A DNA stretch of 64,000 bases from Lytechinus variegatus (taxonomy: Eukaryota; Echinodermata; Echinoidea; Temnopleuroida; Toxopneustidae): NCBI RefSeq assembly GCF_018143015.1, contig NC_054751.1:35419847-35483846 (forward strand). The letters are read 5' to 3'. The position numbers were made by a program, and so were the translations under genes. The notes below the pieces were generated by a model that was given only the letters and a program-made list of their open reading frames with translations, had not been told where the DNA came from and did not search any database. Of the stretch, positions 1 through 12,203 are shown piece by piece. The stretch's first letter is position 1; each line of letters begins with the position of its first letter.

Positions 1-2940
1 TAAGAGGACTTACGGGATCCATCAGTTTTCAGCACTACTCTTATGTGACCTCCTAAACTAGCTTAGATCTCTATAATCGTAAAAATATTATATGAACTGT
101 GCGATTTTCAATGTTTGATGCTGATGATTATTTATTATTGATGATTATAATTCTTGTATAAAGCACTCGATTCGAGTACGAACTTATTATTAAATGCAGT
201 TTGTTTAAGTTTTTACCTATTATTTTTGGTGAATTTATCTCTTTTGAAAGGTGTAGGATTGGTGGAACAATAATTTCGTTTTAAAAAGGTTGAGCATGGC
301 ATTGTCAGAAAAATGAGCCGTATTCTGACCCCTTGGTCTAAAGTCTTAATAGTTTTCTCCGCTATATAAGCATAAGAGATGAAACATTATAAACAATATG
401 TAAAAAAGGTAGCATTTTGGCTTTTCATTATTCTATTACAAAAGTAGCCCATGATCAAAAAGTTAGATCATATTTGAGAACACCATTAACAGCACACACC
501 TTGAGTTTGAACCACGTATAAGGAGGAGAAAGGCGTGTGTATGTGTGTGTGTGTGGGGGGGGGGGTCCCTTATGTACAAGTGCTCCTCCTTGTGTATATA
601 AATACACAATAGATAAAATTCCTCAAATCATTAACATAAAAATGAAATTCCTTGATTGTGTTCTTGTTGCATGTATACATTATTTTTGTTAAAAGGTCGA
701 AAGCTTGGCTATTAACATGATTAAGAGGAGATTGAACCATTCCTGCTTTCCAAATCTCTCGTTCTCGTCATATGAATTCATATGAGCATTGCGCTGGCTT
801 TCCATAGGTGCGATAGATCAGATCAATCGCAAGTCTTTGTAAGAAGGGAACCAGATGTGACAATGGGAGCACCTTATAGGTTTAACTTACCTTTCTTGAT
901 GCAAATAAGCACATATGGGGTGACATTCTGCACCTAATGTGGAGAAAAGTTCCATAATACCCCCCCACTAAAAAAAAAAACAAGTATGGAGAAGGTTCAA
1001 AGTAATAAACTCCTCAAAAAAGTTTGGAAATCTGACTATGATCGATAATTTCTCATCGGTTTTAGTTAGTATCAATGTGTAATTAATATCAATGAATAGA
1101 TCATTTAATTTTCTTTAAAATGATGCCCTACATGATATGATTATCGTTTACATGGAGGTGCAGTGCCTTGAAATGTGGGGGCAAGGTCAAAATTCAAAAG
1201 TTGCAAAATGACACAATATTGAAATGTTTTCATGCACCTTTAGATCACCATTAACATAGAATCAAATACACCTTTGCACAACCAAAAACATATAACAAAC
1301 ATGCATGGGTATTTCAAACCACGACTCAAACCATGCATCTCACAGTACCATCACTACAGAAGCAGGGGCTTAATTGATTTGAATGGATTTTCATCTCTAT
1401 TTACACAGACAAAAGAATCATGTTCTGTATTGACCCATCATGACTATTTCTGCTCGGTTTGCAGCTTTTCAATTCAGACCTCATCCAACACTTTTGAATC
1501 CTGCCCTTTTTCTGATGGCATGATCATAACAAGCATGGTATCATTTTAAAGAGAATTAAATGTTCTTTTGAATGATGTGAAATATACATTGTGTAAAATT
1601 GGAACTTGGGAGAAATCAATGGCCAACTCAGATTTCCAAACTATTTTGAGGGGTTTATATCTAGCCCTATAATATTGAACATAAATTATATGATGGGAGA
1701 GTGGAAATACATATTACAATATATTTTTATTCCATCAAATTTTCGAGGATAGAGTGCTTGTAGTTGTCCACAGACATTGGTTTATTTAGTCAGTAAAGGG
1801 TCTGTTAGTATTAGTCGAACTATCGGTACATATAATCACTAAAACCCTTTCGGTATCCATGGTATCAGAGGGTGAAAACATAGATATCAGAAAAGTTAAT
1901 AAAGACTATAATATCTAGAATATTCTTATTATTCAATTTCAATTAGATTGAACTGTATTTTTGTGAAAGGTTATGCGCTCTCTAATGAATATTCAATAGG
2001 TCGGCTGTTTCGCCATGTTCCAACTTTTTCGGTTATTTTATTATGCGACATCAAACTTATTTCATATTTTCGTACATGTGTGTAAAACATGATTCCCTTG
2101 CAACAAATTAGGTTGCAGTAACGATTTTCTTATAGAAAGTAATCAATTCTGTTTCTTACATTCCTGGAGGACAATCTTGGAATAAATGTAATTTTCTATA
2201 AAAACATAAATACATAAATAGAGATGACATCATCATCAGTTTGAAATATTGCAAATCCTTAAAGCGTCTTATCTTTATCATTCCTCGTTTGATATTGATG
2301 AGATTTTCGTTTGTCTGTAATTTTTTTATCTGTTCAAATCACATTACTTCCAGCCTGGAGTATCCCTTTAAAGATTAAGCACGAGAATGGGTAGGTGGAT
2401 CGTGGCGAACAACATGTGGTTGGGAGAAGATGTTTCTGGAAACTCAATCTGAACATAAAGAGGTGAAAGTTGGAAGTAGTCAAATACTCCAGAGGGTTAT
2501 GGGGTGATAAGTGATAAAGACTGATACACATTTGTATAATGTCAAGTTCATCTGACCTCTTAGTTCGTTGACAACTTCGAAAGATTTCCGGCGAAAATTG
2601 ACAAGGACACGATTTTAAAATATTCGCCGATATACCTTGCTCCTGGATGAACAAGACACACCACCACAACAAAAGTCGAAATATTTATTTTGTCATTTTG
2701 TTGTCCCATCATAATTATCATTATTAAGCATTTTTTGGAATGGTAGATTTTCAGAGAGAACTAAAGAAACAAAACAAAAATTATGGCCTTCGTGTATTTT
2801 AGTTAAACAAAATGTTTAACAAGAAAGTAGTGACAAAGACAGTAAATATACTGGCTTACATGTGTAGTATTAAAATCAATCATCAATGGCTACTTAAATA
2901 AGTAATCATGATGATTGATCTTAATTATAAACCAGTAGTA
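1..2940. other. Gene-free left flank
   Basis: AT-rich sequence with only short open frames that show no domain, no signal peptide and no convincing splice context. It holds short G or C runs (near 555 and 961) and a TG-rich patch near 535-560. I see nothing coding in it. Confidence 0.6.
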
Positions 2941-2950
2941 TAACAGCATG

Positions 2951-3800
2951 TACACTGTTAAAAATATTAGTAATTTTACAAAGAAAAATCGTAAATTTAC
3001 AGGATTTTTACCTCTTAAAAACATACGACACAATGATTAAAACAAACCAAACGCATTTATGCAGTGATATGTAACGTAGAATTAAAGTTAAAAGTGAAAT
3101 ACAATAATCTTTGTAAAAATACCAACGAACTATCGTGTTTTTACGTTGATTAAAGTGGATCTATCATATAAATATTGTTCGCATTTGTAAATTAACGGCG
3201 ATTTTCAAGTAAAATGAATGTTTAATGTTTATGTTTGTTATTTTTTTTTTCATGTTTAAAGCCCATCGTAATATAACAGTTTATACTAGTGTGTGAGTCC
3301 CAGCTGCCTGTATTAGTTACTGTGTTTTTCTTTAGTTTTATTTTTAACTGTGTATTTTTCTAGGCTTTTAATGAATTTGTTCCATTATCTTATTTTTCCC
3401 ATTTCTATCAGCACTTTTCTTTTCCTCTTTATCTTCAATTCTCTTCCTGCACATGCTTAGACACATGGCATGCCTGTCAGAAAGTAGAATTGACATAACT
3501 TTTCCTCTTACGTCAGGTAAGAATCTCAAATCCCATACGGTCTATTACGCCACAAAAGAAATACAAATGAAAATTTTATATCATTTTCATTATTTAAAAA
3601 AAATAAACACACTAAAAGCGCTGTTAACAATGTTAAGCAACGCTCCTTAAGGCTGTCATTCTAACAACTATTGTTTAAACTTTTGAACAAAATGTTTGAA
3701 AAGTTTAAACAATTGCTTAAAAGTTTAAGCAGTAACTTGTTAGAGTGACGGGCTTAAACAGCGGTGCTTAACATTTTTAACAACGTTTAACAGTGTAGAA
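2951..3800. repeat. Foldback repeat with ACTGTTAAA ends
   Basis: The ends are inverted: CACTGTTAAAA near 2953 and TTTAACAGTG near 3786-3795. The right part (about 3615-3795) is itself an imperfect palindrome. Its arms carry repeated gttaagca, ttgttaga and gtttaaac words on either side of a centre near 3690. This looks like a decayed inverted-repeat transposon or a foldback element. No coding capacity is visible. The outer boundary is uncertain and no target duplication was found. Confidence 0.45.
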
Positions 3801-4089
3801 ACAATTATCTGGAATTATCTTTTTATTTTTTACGGTAAAACTTAGTCACGTTTTATTATGTCATGGTTTGATGTACTCTTCCTTCATAAATATGTTTCAA
3901 CAATAAAAGAAAATTAATTACATGCAAACATGAGCATTAATAGTAGGCGACATCAAGTTTAAATCTTGGGAACAAAACAGAAAAACTTTCATAACAAGGA
4001 TATATCGCGATCGATGGAGTTCATAACCTTGTTCGCTTACCACAGAGAGTGCGTAGGTCGCATTCTTTCAATTACATGATATCATCAGT

Positions 4090-4240
4090 CAGCTGTAAGA
4101 GAGAGCACCAAGCAACATCGTCTAGAAGGCATTGCTGGAGTCGCTCTCATCAAATGACTCCTACGTCATCTTGCAAGTTTTCTTGTGACTAAAACGTGCA
4201 ACATTCTACCCACTTCTCTCAGGTGATTAGCAGTAATCAA
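4090..4240 (+). other. Candidate 5' non-coding exon (possibly of LOXL2)
   Basis: A stretch of more balanced base composition, with gagagag and cgctctc words, ends at a strong donor (caaat then gtaagt, GT at 4241). The LOXL2 start exon at 11709 begins right after a good acceptor, so at least one upstream 5'UTR exon must exist. This is the best donor-terminated candidate I noticed upstream on the plus strand, but the link is inference only. Confidence 0.2.
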
Positions 4241-4249
4241 ATGTAAGTG

Positions 4250-7200
4250 TTTATTCTTCATTTATATATTTCATCATGCATTGTAAGTCTAGTTTTGGTG
4301 TATATAGTTTATAGGTTGACCTACTATTAACAGGTCACAAGCTAGACTTGTCTTCTGCGATTGAGAGTCCTGTGAACAAATGTTTGCTAACGTAAGCAGA
4401 ATGATAGCGGGTTTATATAAGAGAGTATACATTCAACATGTACAATATTTTTAGAAAGTCTGTAAAAGTATTTCTTATATAGGCCAAAAGGGGCCATCAA
4501 TCCATACTGGTAATTTATTTATCGTATTATATCTTTATGAATAAAAGTGTGTCCAGATTGACTTTCTGCTCTCGAGATCTTTTTAGCTGACATTTCCGGA
4601 GATGAAACGTACAAGATTTTTTTCATGAGCAGTCTTATTTTTCAGATTATATTTCATGATGAGCCCTATATTTCAAGCCAACTCTGATCTGTCCAATGTG
4701 TTTTTTAATGTATTCAATATAAAATCATTCATTGTCATTCGCATCACTGTCATCATAATCATACTCATCATGCTCATTGTATCAGAAATCGAATGAGCTT
4801 TTAGGATTCGAAATATAAGCCCCCCCCCCCAGACTTATGGCAAAGGTTTATCATGGTCGACGTTAATTTGCAGCCTTTTATCGAAAATGAAGCGTCTCTT
4901 ACTCTTACACTCTTGTCAAAATACAAAAGGTATGTAAATTCCTCGTTGTTTTGTCTGCTTGCAATAAATGTATATTTTTCAAGTTCAAGGAAATAACATT
5001 ATGAAACAATACTCCTGATACTTAGAGAAATTACTACTCTGCATTTTAGACAGAGGGTTTGATATCCAAGGTTTGATTATATCGATCACGCTTATACAGC
5101 GTATTGAAAATGGCTGCATGGAAATACTATTTTGATAGAAAATAAACACTGAGTATACGCAGTTTCGACAATGTTATACATGTATCTGTTGCTTCATATT
5201 TTTTAATGTCAAGAAGACTGAAATAGAGACCAGCTACAACTGTTTATAAATATTTCGGGGGGGGGTCTCATAACTCTTTCTCTTTTTCATGTTCTTGGTT
5301 TGTGCACCAAAAAATAGCAAAGAGGCGAAAGCCATCGGGAGCAATTCGGGGGGGGGGGGTACTGAAATTTGTTTCGGACGGGGGTGTGCAGCTTAAGTCT
5401 TGAAACCCATACCTATTTGCTATTTTAAAGGTAATTTTGGCAGAAAGTGTACCTATTCTTACCAATTTTCTTTAAAAAAGTGATCTATGTTTACAAGCAA
5501 AAAGGGGTTTTCCAGCTCAAGACTCTACCCCATTTTGATGATTTTTTTTCACGAAAAAGTGACCTATTACATGACAGAATATCCCCGTATGACAAGACCA
5601 CAGAAGGAAGGCAGGGAAAAGCTTGAAATTTTGTCTTAATTGACCGAGAGTAAAATATGTGTTCGTGCTGCGATAAATTCACAAACAACCTTTGGATCAC
5701 ACAATAAACGTGAATGAAGAAAGCTTTAAATAGGTCAGGTTGGATCATTGCCGTCTGCGGGATGTCTGTATCCATGGCAACGTTATTTTTTAAAAGGCAA
5801 GTCAGCTAGTGCTTATAGTTTGATACCAGTCACCTATCAAGAAGAATAAATGACAGATTGAGCATTAATTAGTTGAGAATGAGAAAATTTAACTGTAAAA
5901 GTACAGAAGTGTCTAAAAAATATTCGAACATTATACTGAGTTCGTGCCATGGGGTGGCCGAATAAATTGAGTTTAGTGCTAAAAAGAACTATTCATTCAA
6001 AATACTATTGCGTCGGTAAATTTTATTGATTTAGCACAAAAAGGAGTCATAACAACCGTGAGATTGTCAGGAAATACAATGATAAATCTGTTTCCACAGC
6101 AAGCAAAACCCAGTTGCTATTTCCTCTTTCCCTTCCTGAAAACAAGGTGCCTTAATTAATCTAACGGTGAAACTATCAAATAGCTACTTCGTTGGATTGA
6201 ATAGTATGATACAAAGACGTATATAGGTCGCATTATTTTATTTGTTCATTCAAATGCATATGCATGGTAATCGATTGATAAATGATCCTAGAATTGACCT
6301 TGAAATAAGGATTATCTTTCTGTACGACGCGCAGAGCACCTTGGCTTAGCATTATAATCAAATCTTAGTGAGGGCTCTATGATACCCTAAATGTCATAAT
6401 AGTGTTATTTAGTCAATAATGTCAATTACCGTCACTGGTGTTCTCTAACCGAACATATAACGTTCATTCACCCGCATCAATTATAATGAGAGATCCATGG
6501 ATTTGATGAAGTTATATATTCATCATCTGTCTAGACACTAACCAAAATGCTTGTGAAAATACTTTGCAACTACCCCCCCCCTTCCGCCCCCACAACTGTC
6601 TGGCTTGTCTAGACATGATGCGGTTTATATATATATGCTAGTTGATCGAAAGGAAAGCGAATCTCAACCCTCCCCGCCCTATTAAACCGATAGTATTTCA
6701 CCCCTATCCTACTGTATGGAGTTATGAACACCGACCCAACCCCCCCCCCCCGAATTATAGATAGATTATTGGTTTACCGCTTCGCTCACTCACGAACTTC
6801 ATGAATTATTCGCTGTTAGCTCATACCCCCTCTTCTTTTATCACTTTTATTTTTATCCACATTATCACCAAGACAAATTATGGCGCCACCCTCTTCAAAA
6901 TACCAATGACAAGTTATTAATGAGGAAAAATATTTAAGCCGATGAGTTCTTGATACGGTGCACCGTTCTTTTTCTAAAAAGAATATTTGCGAAGAAGCAG
7001 TACAAGCAGAAAAAAAATATAAAATTAAAAATAAAATTTGTATTAAATGCTCGCGTGTAAGAAGTGAAATTTGTCCAGAAATCGATACAATTCAATGAAA
7101 ATATTTTGATCATGAAAATTCTAATCAAATCGTTGAACAAAAGTTTTGATGTTGCGATATTTTTGGGGGCAAATTTCCACCCCATGCAAGTACCACTAGC

Positions 7201-8050
7201 GCACTTAATAGTTTGCTTGTTACCCCGACAACTGTTAGTCTTCGCAGTAAACAAGTCCTGGATCTTCCCTGGACAGATCGCAATTTGAACCCTTTAACCG
7301 GAAGTAATAAAGTAGCGCTATAAATTCGATAAAGGAAGTTCTAAAACTTCTAGAACATGAAGACTACCACTAACGCACGTAGACCACTGTCGATGACAGA
7401 TCATCAATTTTAAAGCATGATCAATACCACTGTCGGCATGCCGGTCTTTTAGGGTTGGTCTGTTTATGGCGAGGGTTACTTATTTCGCGTTTTTTCCCCT
7501 GTAAAGTAAAAATTTTCTGATGAGTTTCTTCACTATTTCCTTTCTATTGCATGTTTACAAACCAATTTATGTTGGTATAATATTCTATGGGTTTCCTTTT
7601 AATCTGTAATAATCAAAGCCATTTTAGGATAGCGGTTCTTAATCTATATTGGGTTTATCCCCTCATCGGAAAAAAAATGCTCCTGGAGGCCAGTCGTTCC
7701 CTGCCCCCTCTTGGCACCACCCCTGCTGTACCCCAACATGCATAGGCAAAGAACCTTCGTAATACATTTCTTTTTTCTTCCCAAGGGCCATCTAGTTTGG
7801 CAACAGACCTTGAAATTGGTTTCATAGATGACCGAAACATAGGTCAAGTTGACTGACCTGATTACCTTGTAAACCAGTGTGAGGTGAATAGAGGTGACAT
7901 GTAAGCAGGTGCGACTCGTTTATTAGATATATTATTCCAGAGTTTTATTGCCTCAAACTTGACATCGTAGCCTGGTCACGTTCGCTCTCACATGTCTAAT
8001 CGGACCTGTGATAAAGTTAGGAATTTATGTCATCAAATGTCCCCCTTTTC
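4250..8050. other. Gene-free stretch
   Basis: No coding exon recognised. There are several homopolymer G or C runs (near 4820, 5257, 5348, 6572 and 6740). The segment at about 5256-5460 has G-run ends typical of the small inverted-repeat elements seen elsewhere in the window. The short frames here have no recognisable domains. Confidence 0.5.
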
Positions 8051-8059
8051 ACCTACCAC

Positions 8060-10171
8060 CAGGGGCGGATCCAGCCTTCGCCAATAGGGGGGGCCCGGAA
8101 TTTGTTTTTTCAGCCATATTTTCCCCGATCGGCCACTCGAATATGATTTTTGCCGGGATTTTTGGTTTCTTTAAAGGGGTAGTCCTATTAGTCACTTCTT
8201 AGCTTTATTCTTATGAATAAACATAAATATATAATACCATAATCATTATTTATATAATGCGAGCGCGAAGCGCGAGCTATTTTTGGGGGGGAATCTTATG
8301 TACTTTTTTCTAAAAGTTTTGAACATTCTGGGCAATCCTGAAAAAAGATGTGTATGCAAGTGAATTATTACGAACGTGAAGCGCGAGCAGAAATGAACTG
8401 ATGGAAAAGGTACTGTTAAGGACTTGCTTGCAGTTAGCCATGAAGACGTTACATATTTTTAAAAATAAAATAATGCGAGCGCGAAGCGCGAGCTGAAATT
8501 TTTTGACATTTTTACCTAAGGAATGGAAATTCTAAGCACTTTTTGTAACTTAACAGAATAGGTATATAACTAAACGATTGGTGCGAGCGCGAAGCGTGAG
8601 CAAAAAAATTCGTGATTTAGACTTACTGAACGAGACACTCTATTCAAGTTTTGTAAATCATGAAAAGGATGAGGAAGTGGGGATCTTCCTTACATTAATA
8701 ATGCGAGCGCAGAGCGCGAGCGGAAAATTTTTATATACGTTTTGAGCTGATCGAAAACGTATTTGTTATGGACTGCTTGAACTTAGCCATGAAGACGTTA
8801 CATATTTCAACTTTCAAATATTGCGAGCGCGAAGCGCGAGCTGAAAATTTTTTACATTTCTACCTGAATAATGGAAATTTTAAGCACTTTTTGTAATCGT
8901 GGAAAGGATAAGACAAAAACTAAACATTATTGATGCGAGCGCGAAGCGCGAGCGGAAAAATTCTGGACACTCTATTCATGTTTTGTAAATCATGAAAAGG
9001 TTAAGCTATTGGAAATTTTCATAAATTAATAATGCGAGCACAAAGCGCGAGCAGACAATTTTTTATATTGTTATCTGCATGAAACTGGATAATTATGAAT
9101 GGAGAACAAGCTGCGTATCTGAATAAACGCGTGTTTGAGATATCGACCTAGAATTTGGGTATTCTAAATATCTTTTTTACCATGAAAATCAATAAAGCGA
9201 GCGCAAAGCGCGAGCTAGAAATATATGATATTCAGATCTGAAAAGGGGTCACTTTAAGCTCTGTATTGCAAGCACTTTGTGGAAAAACTGTGAGGTGAAG
9301 AAGGATCACAGTTAAAACAGCTGATATTTTCAATTATTGTTACTTTGAGTTTTGACATAGGACCGGGATATTCTATAAGGACATTATGTCATCATAAGAA
9401 AATGATGACTATCTTCCTATTTCTCTTGCTAAGCATGAGAGCGCAAAATCTATTAATATTATGGCCTGAAAATTGGAAATTTGATTTTAAAGCACTTTTG
9501 CATGAGTTTAAAATCTATCAATGCGAGCGCAAATCGCGAGCAGAAATTTATGATTAATTGTCATCAAATGGTGATTTTAAGTAGTTTGTTTGAGATATAC
9601 ATAACTCACTAATCAAAATGCAAGCGTGCAGCGCTAGCTGATACGTTTTGACAATCTGACCTAAATAGGGATATTTTGAGAACTTCATGGAATACAGGAA
9701 AATAATAGGTACCTGACAAATCAAATTTTGCGAGCGCGTAGCGCAAGCAGAAATTGTTAATATTCAGACCATAAAACATAAATTTTTACACTTTTAAAAA
9801 ATCAATTTGTAAATAAAACAAAATAATGAAAGTTCAATTTCCCAGCTGAAATATGTTTTGTATATTGACTTCAGAATTTGATATTTTAAGGTCCATATTG
9901 AGCAAGATATCACCTAAAAGGCAATGCGAGCGCAAAGCGCGAGCGAAAATTTTATATCCCGACATGAAAGAGTTAAAAAAAAAATTCCAAGTCTTCCCCT
10001 TATCTTATTTTATTCACTCATCTTCCTCCTCTTATGCTTGCCTTCCTTCTTTTCTCCTCTCTTTTCTCTTTTCCCTTTTTCTTTTTCCCTTCCTTTTCCC
10101 CTTTTTTTCTTTTTTTTGCTCCGCCAATAGGGGGGGCCCGGGCCCCTCGGGCCCCCCTGGATCCGCCTATG
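8060..10171. mobile_element. hAT-like non-autonomous DNA transposon with GC-rich 19-mer array
   Basis: Terminal inverted repeats CAGGGGCGGATCCAG at the left and CTGGATCCGCCTATG at the right match at 12 of 15 positions. They are flanked by a perfect 8-bp direct duplication, CCTACCAC, at 8052-8059 and 10172-10179. An 8-bp duplication with CAG-type ends is the hAT pattern. No transposase frame is visible, so the copy is non-autonomous. Inside, the word GCGAGCGCGAAGCGCGAGC or close variants recurs about 13 times between 8259 and 9945, each usually followed by an A/T-rich run. A polypyrimidine tract (about 10020-10118) precedes the right end. The open frames inside are by-products of these repeats. 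Confidence 0.8.
8259..9945. repeat. Interspersed array of GCGAGCGCGAAGCGCGAGC
   Basis: Copies lie near 8259, 8371, 8474, 8582, 8703, 8823, 8935, 9034, 9196, 9522, 9622, 9730 and 9923. Spacing is 97-121 bp over the first eight and looser after that. The word is nearly its own reverse complement in the core (GCGCGAAGCGCG). The sequence between copies is also partly repeated: the phrase ttagccatgaagacgttacat occurs near 8436 and 8785. So the array grew by duplication of a unit of about 110 or 350 bp followed by divergence. Confidence 0.85.
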
Positions 10172-10288
10172 CCTACCACTATTCATACACATCCCCTCCT
10201 GTATATGTGCAGCTTCTCACTCACTATCATACACTTTTTTGGTGCTTTTTAAGCCTTTATTTAGATACTATCACATACGCCCTACATC

Positions 10289-10440
10289 TGGGGAGCGTTT
10301 CATTAAAGGACTCGTCAGACATTTTATCCGACAAGTCCTGTTTTATCCGACAGTTACTGTACTTCTCAACCAATCAGAATCCAGGAAAGTTGTCATATCT
10401 GACAACTTGTCGACGAAAATATTGATGAAACGCCCCCCTG
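10289..10440. mobile_element. MITE-like element, GGGAGCGTTTCAT ends
   Basis: The left end ctggggagcgtttcattaaa is the near reverse complement of the right end attgatgaaacgcccccctg. An internal inverted pair (cgtcagacattttatccgac against gttgtcatatctgacaactt) makes most of the element foldable. The length is about 150 bp and it has no coding capacity. Confidence 0.7.
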
Positions 10441-10700
10441 TTTCACACAAACACACACCCGAACACTTCACGCTCTCTGTCACCCCTTCCACACCCTCAC
10501 ACATACACCTCTTCTCTGTCACCCACACCCACTTACTCTCTGTTTCACACTGACGCACACACTCACCCTCACCTGTAGCTCCGTATCTCACTCTGTCACA
10601 CAAATTAACTCCCACATATTTTCTCTCTCTCTTTCTATCACCCCACACACCCTCTCTATCTACCGTATATCCCTTTCCCTTTCCAATCGTACTATCTCTG
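10441..10700. repeat. CA/CT-rich low-complexity stretch
   Basis: Dense cacac, cctc and ctctct words with no regular period. It sits directly right of the MITE-like element at 10289-10440. No gene is seen. Confidence 0.6.
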
Positions 10701-10852
10701 TGAAAGTCTCATTCCCACATCTTCCAACCTTTCTCACACTTTTCGGTCTCCCGTACACACTTTTTTGGGGCCTTTGAACGGAATCAAACTATCTACCATT
10801 GTGTTGTTTTAAAAAATTTGAGCATTTTTCTCATTAAAAGGGTACCTAGGAT

Positions 10853-11187
10853 CAGTGGCGTACCTGGGATTTTCCACACGGGGGGGGGGGCAAAACCGTC
10901 CGCCCAAAAACTTTGGCGAGCAAAAAAAAAAGAAGGAAAAAAAAGGTCTTCAATCACAAATAAAGGATTTCGTACCAGCCAAAAAAAAATGACAAGCAAA
11001 AAAAAAAGTCTTCAAGCTCGTCAGGGAGGGGGGGGGGGGGCAATAAAGGTCTTCAAGCTCGTGGGGGGGGGGGGGCAAGAAAGGTCTTTCAAGCTCGTGA
11101 GGGGGAGGGCAGGGATACGTCCTTTGCATGGGTTGTGGCTCGTCAGGAGGACCGACTGCCCCCTTGCCCCCCGTAGGTACGCTAGTG
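10853..11187. mobile_element. hAT-like MITE, CAGTGGCGTACC ends
   Basis: The left end CAGTGGCGTACC is inverted at the right as GGTACGCTAGTG. It is flanked by 8-bp direct repeats with one mismatch: cctaggat at 10845-10852 and cccaggat at 11188-11195. The interior has several G-runs and a repeated aaggtcttcaagctcgt phrase (about 11046, 11080). The length is 335 bp and there is no transposase. This is the hAT pattern again, but with different ends from the element at 8060. Confidence 0.75.
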
Positions 11188-11716
11188 CCCAGGATATTAA
11201 TGATATGATTTGGGCAAATTGAATGAATCTAGCAATCAAAAGAACCAAACTTTAATTGATATTGGATTCGATATAATTAAGATCTTTAAATATAATTGTT
11301 GAGTGAAACAGATGAATACAAGTCATCAACAATCGAGCCAATGGTGTTAACTTCCTAATTTGCCTTTTTAAAATTCTCTCATGGTCTGATTATTATGCAA
11401 TCTTGAAGATTAAATTTCTTTCCTATAACTGTTACTGGGTGAATGCTATGATACGTGTTTAAGAATAATTCATGTTATTATGTTGTATCAACATTGTCTA
11501 TGATAAAAGAAGAATATGTCTTTAATGCATTGGAAATCGTTTTCCATTAGGGACATTCAAGTCCAGTATTATAGGAACCACCATTTTCATATAGTAGAAC
11601 TTTTCAAAGACAGGGAACTTTGTGTGACTTTTATTTGTCATTTAAATAGAGATTACTGTAACTGAAAACTCTTACCATTTCTCCTTCTTTCTCCTACCCT
11701 ATTCGCAGAATCCATC

Positions 11717-12203
11717 ATGCAGTTCTCAGTGGGTGTTTTTGTTCAGTACTTCATATTCATCTTGATCACATGTAGTTATGGCCTCCCCAGCAATAATGAG
11801 ACAAGTACCAACAACCATACAACACGCAAAGAAACTACAACAATAGACTCTACCACTAAGTCTGCAGAAAGTACTGTTACTCAAAAGCTGACCACAACAG
11901 CACAATCAACGACGACAAAACCCACAACAACGCCCACGACAATACCCACGACAACACCCACGACTATTCCTCCTACGACGGGTGAGCCTACGACGAGACC
12001 ACCACCCAAGATAAGAGCACGGTTATCAGCAGGCAGGCATCCATGGGAGGGAAGAGTTGAAGTCTCAATGCATGGTGGCCCATGGGGGACAGTGTGTGAT
12101 GATGGTTTTAATATGAATGCTGCTAACGTTGTTTGTAAGATGGTGGGATATAAGAAAGCAATACAGTACTACTTTGGAAGCAGCGAATTCGGACGCGGGT
12201 CAG
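11717..12203 (+). CDS. LOXL2: LOXL2 exon 1: signal peptide, mucin-like stalk, first half of SRCR1
   Basis: The ATG at 11717 follows an acceptor (attcgcag, ending 11708) by 8 bases, so transcription starts in an upstream exon. The start encodes a hydrophobic signal peptide (FVQYFIFILITCSYG). Residues 26-97 are rich in Thr with TTPTTIP-type repeats, a likely O-glycosylated stalk. SRCR1 then begins (EGRVEVSMHGGPWGTVCDDGF, residues 111-131; the motif is 21 long here and is given by position). The donor is cag|gtaata and the exon ends in phase 1. Confidence 0.92.

Noticed and set aside
9853..10425. A 190-residue plus-strand open frame and several overlapping frames
   Set aside because: They run through the right end of the hAT-like element, its polypyrimidine tract and the neighbouring MITE. 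The predicted residues are low-complexity and match no domain.
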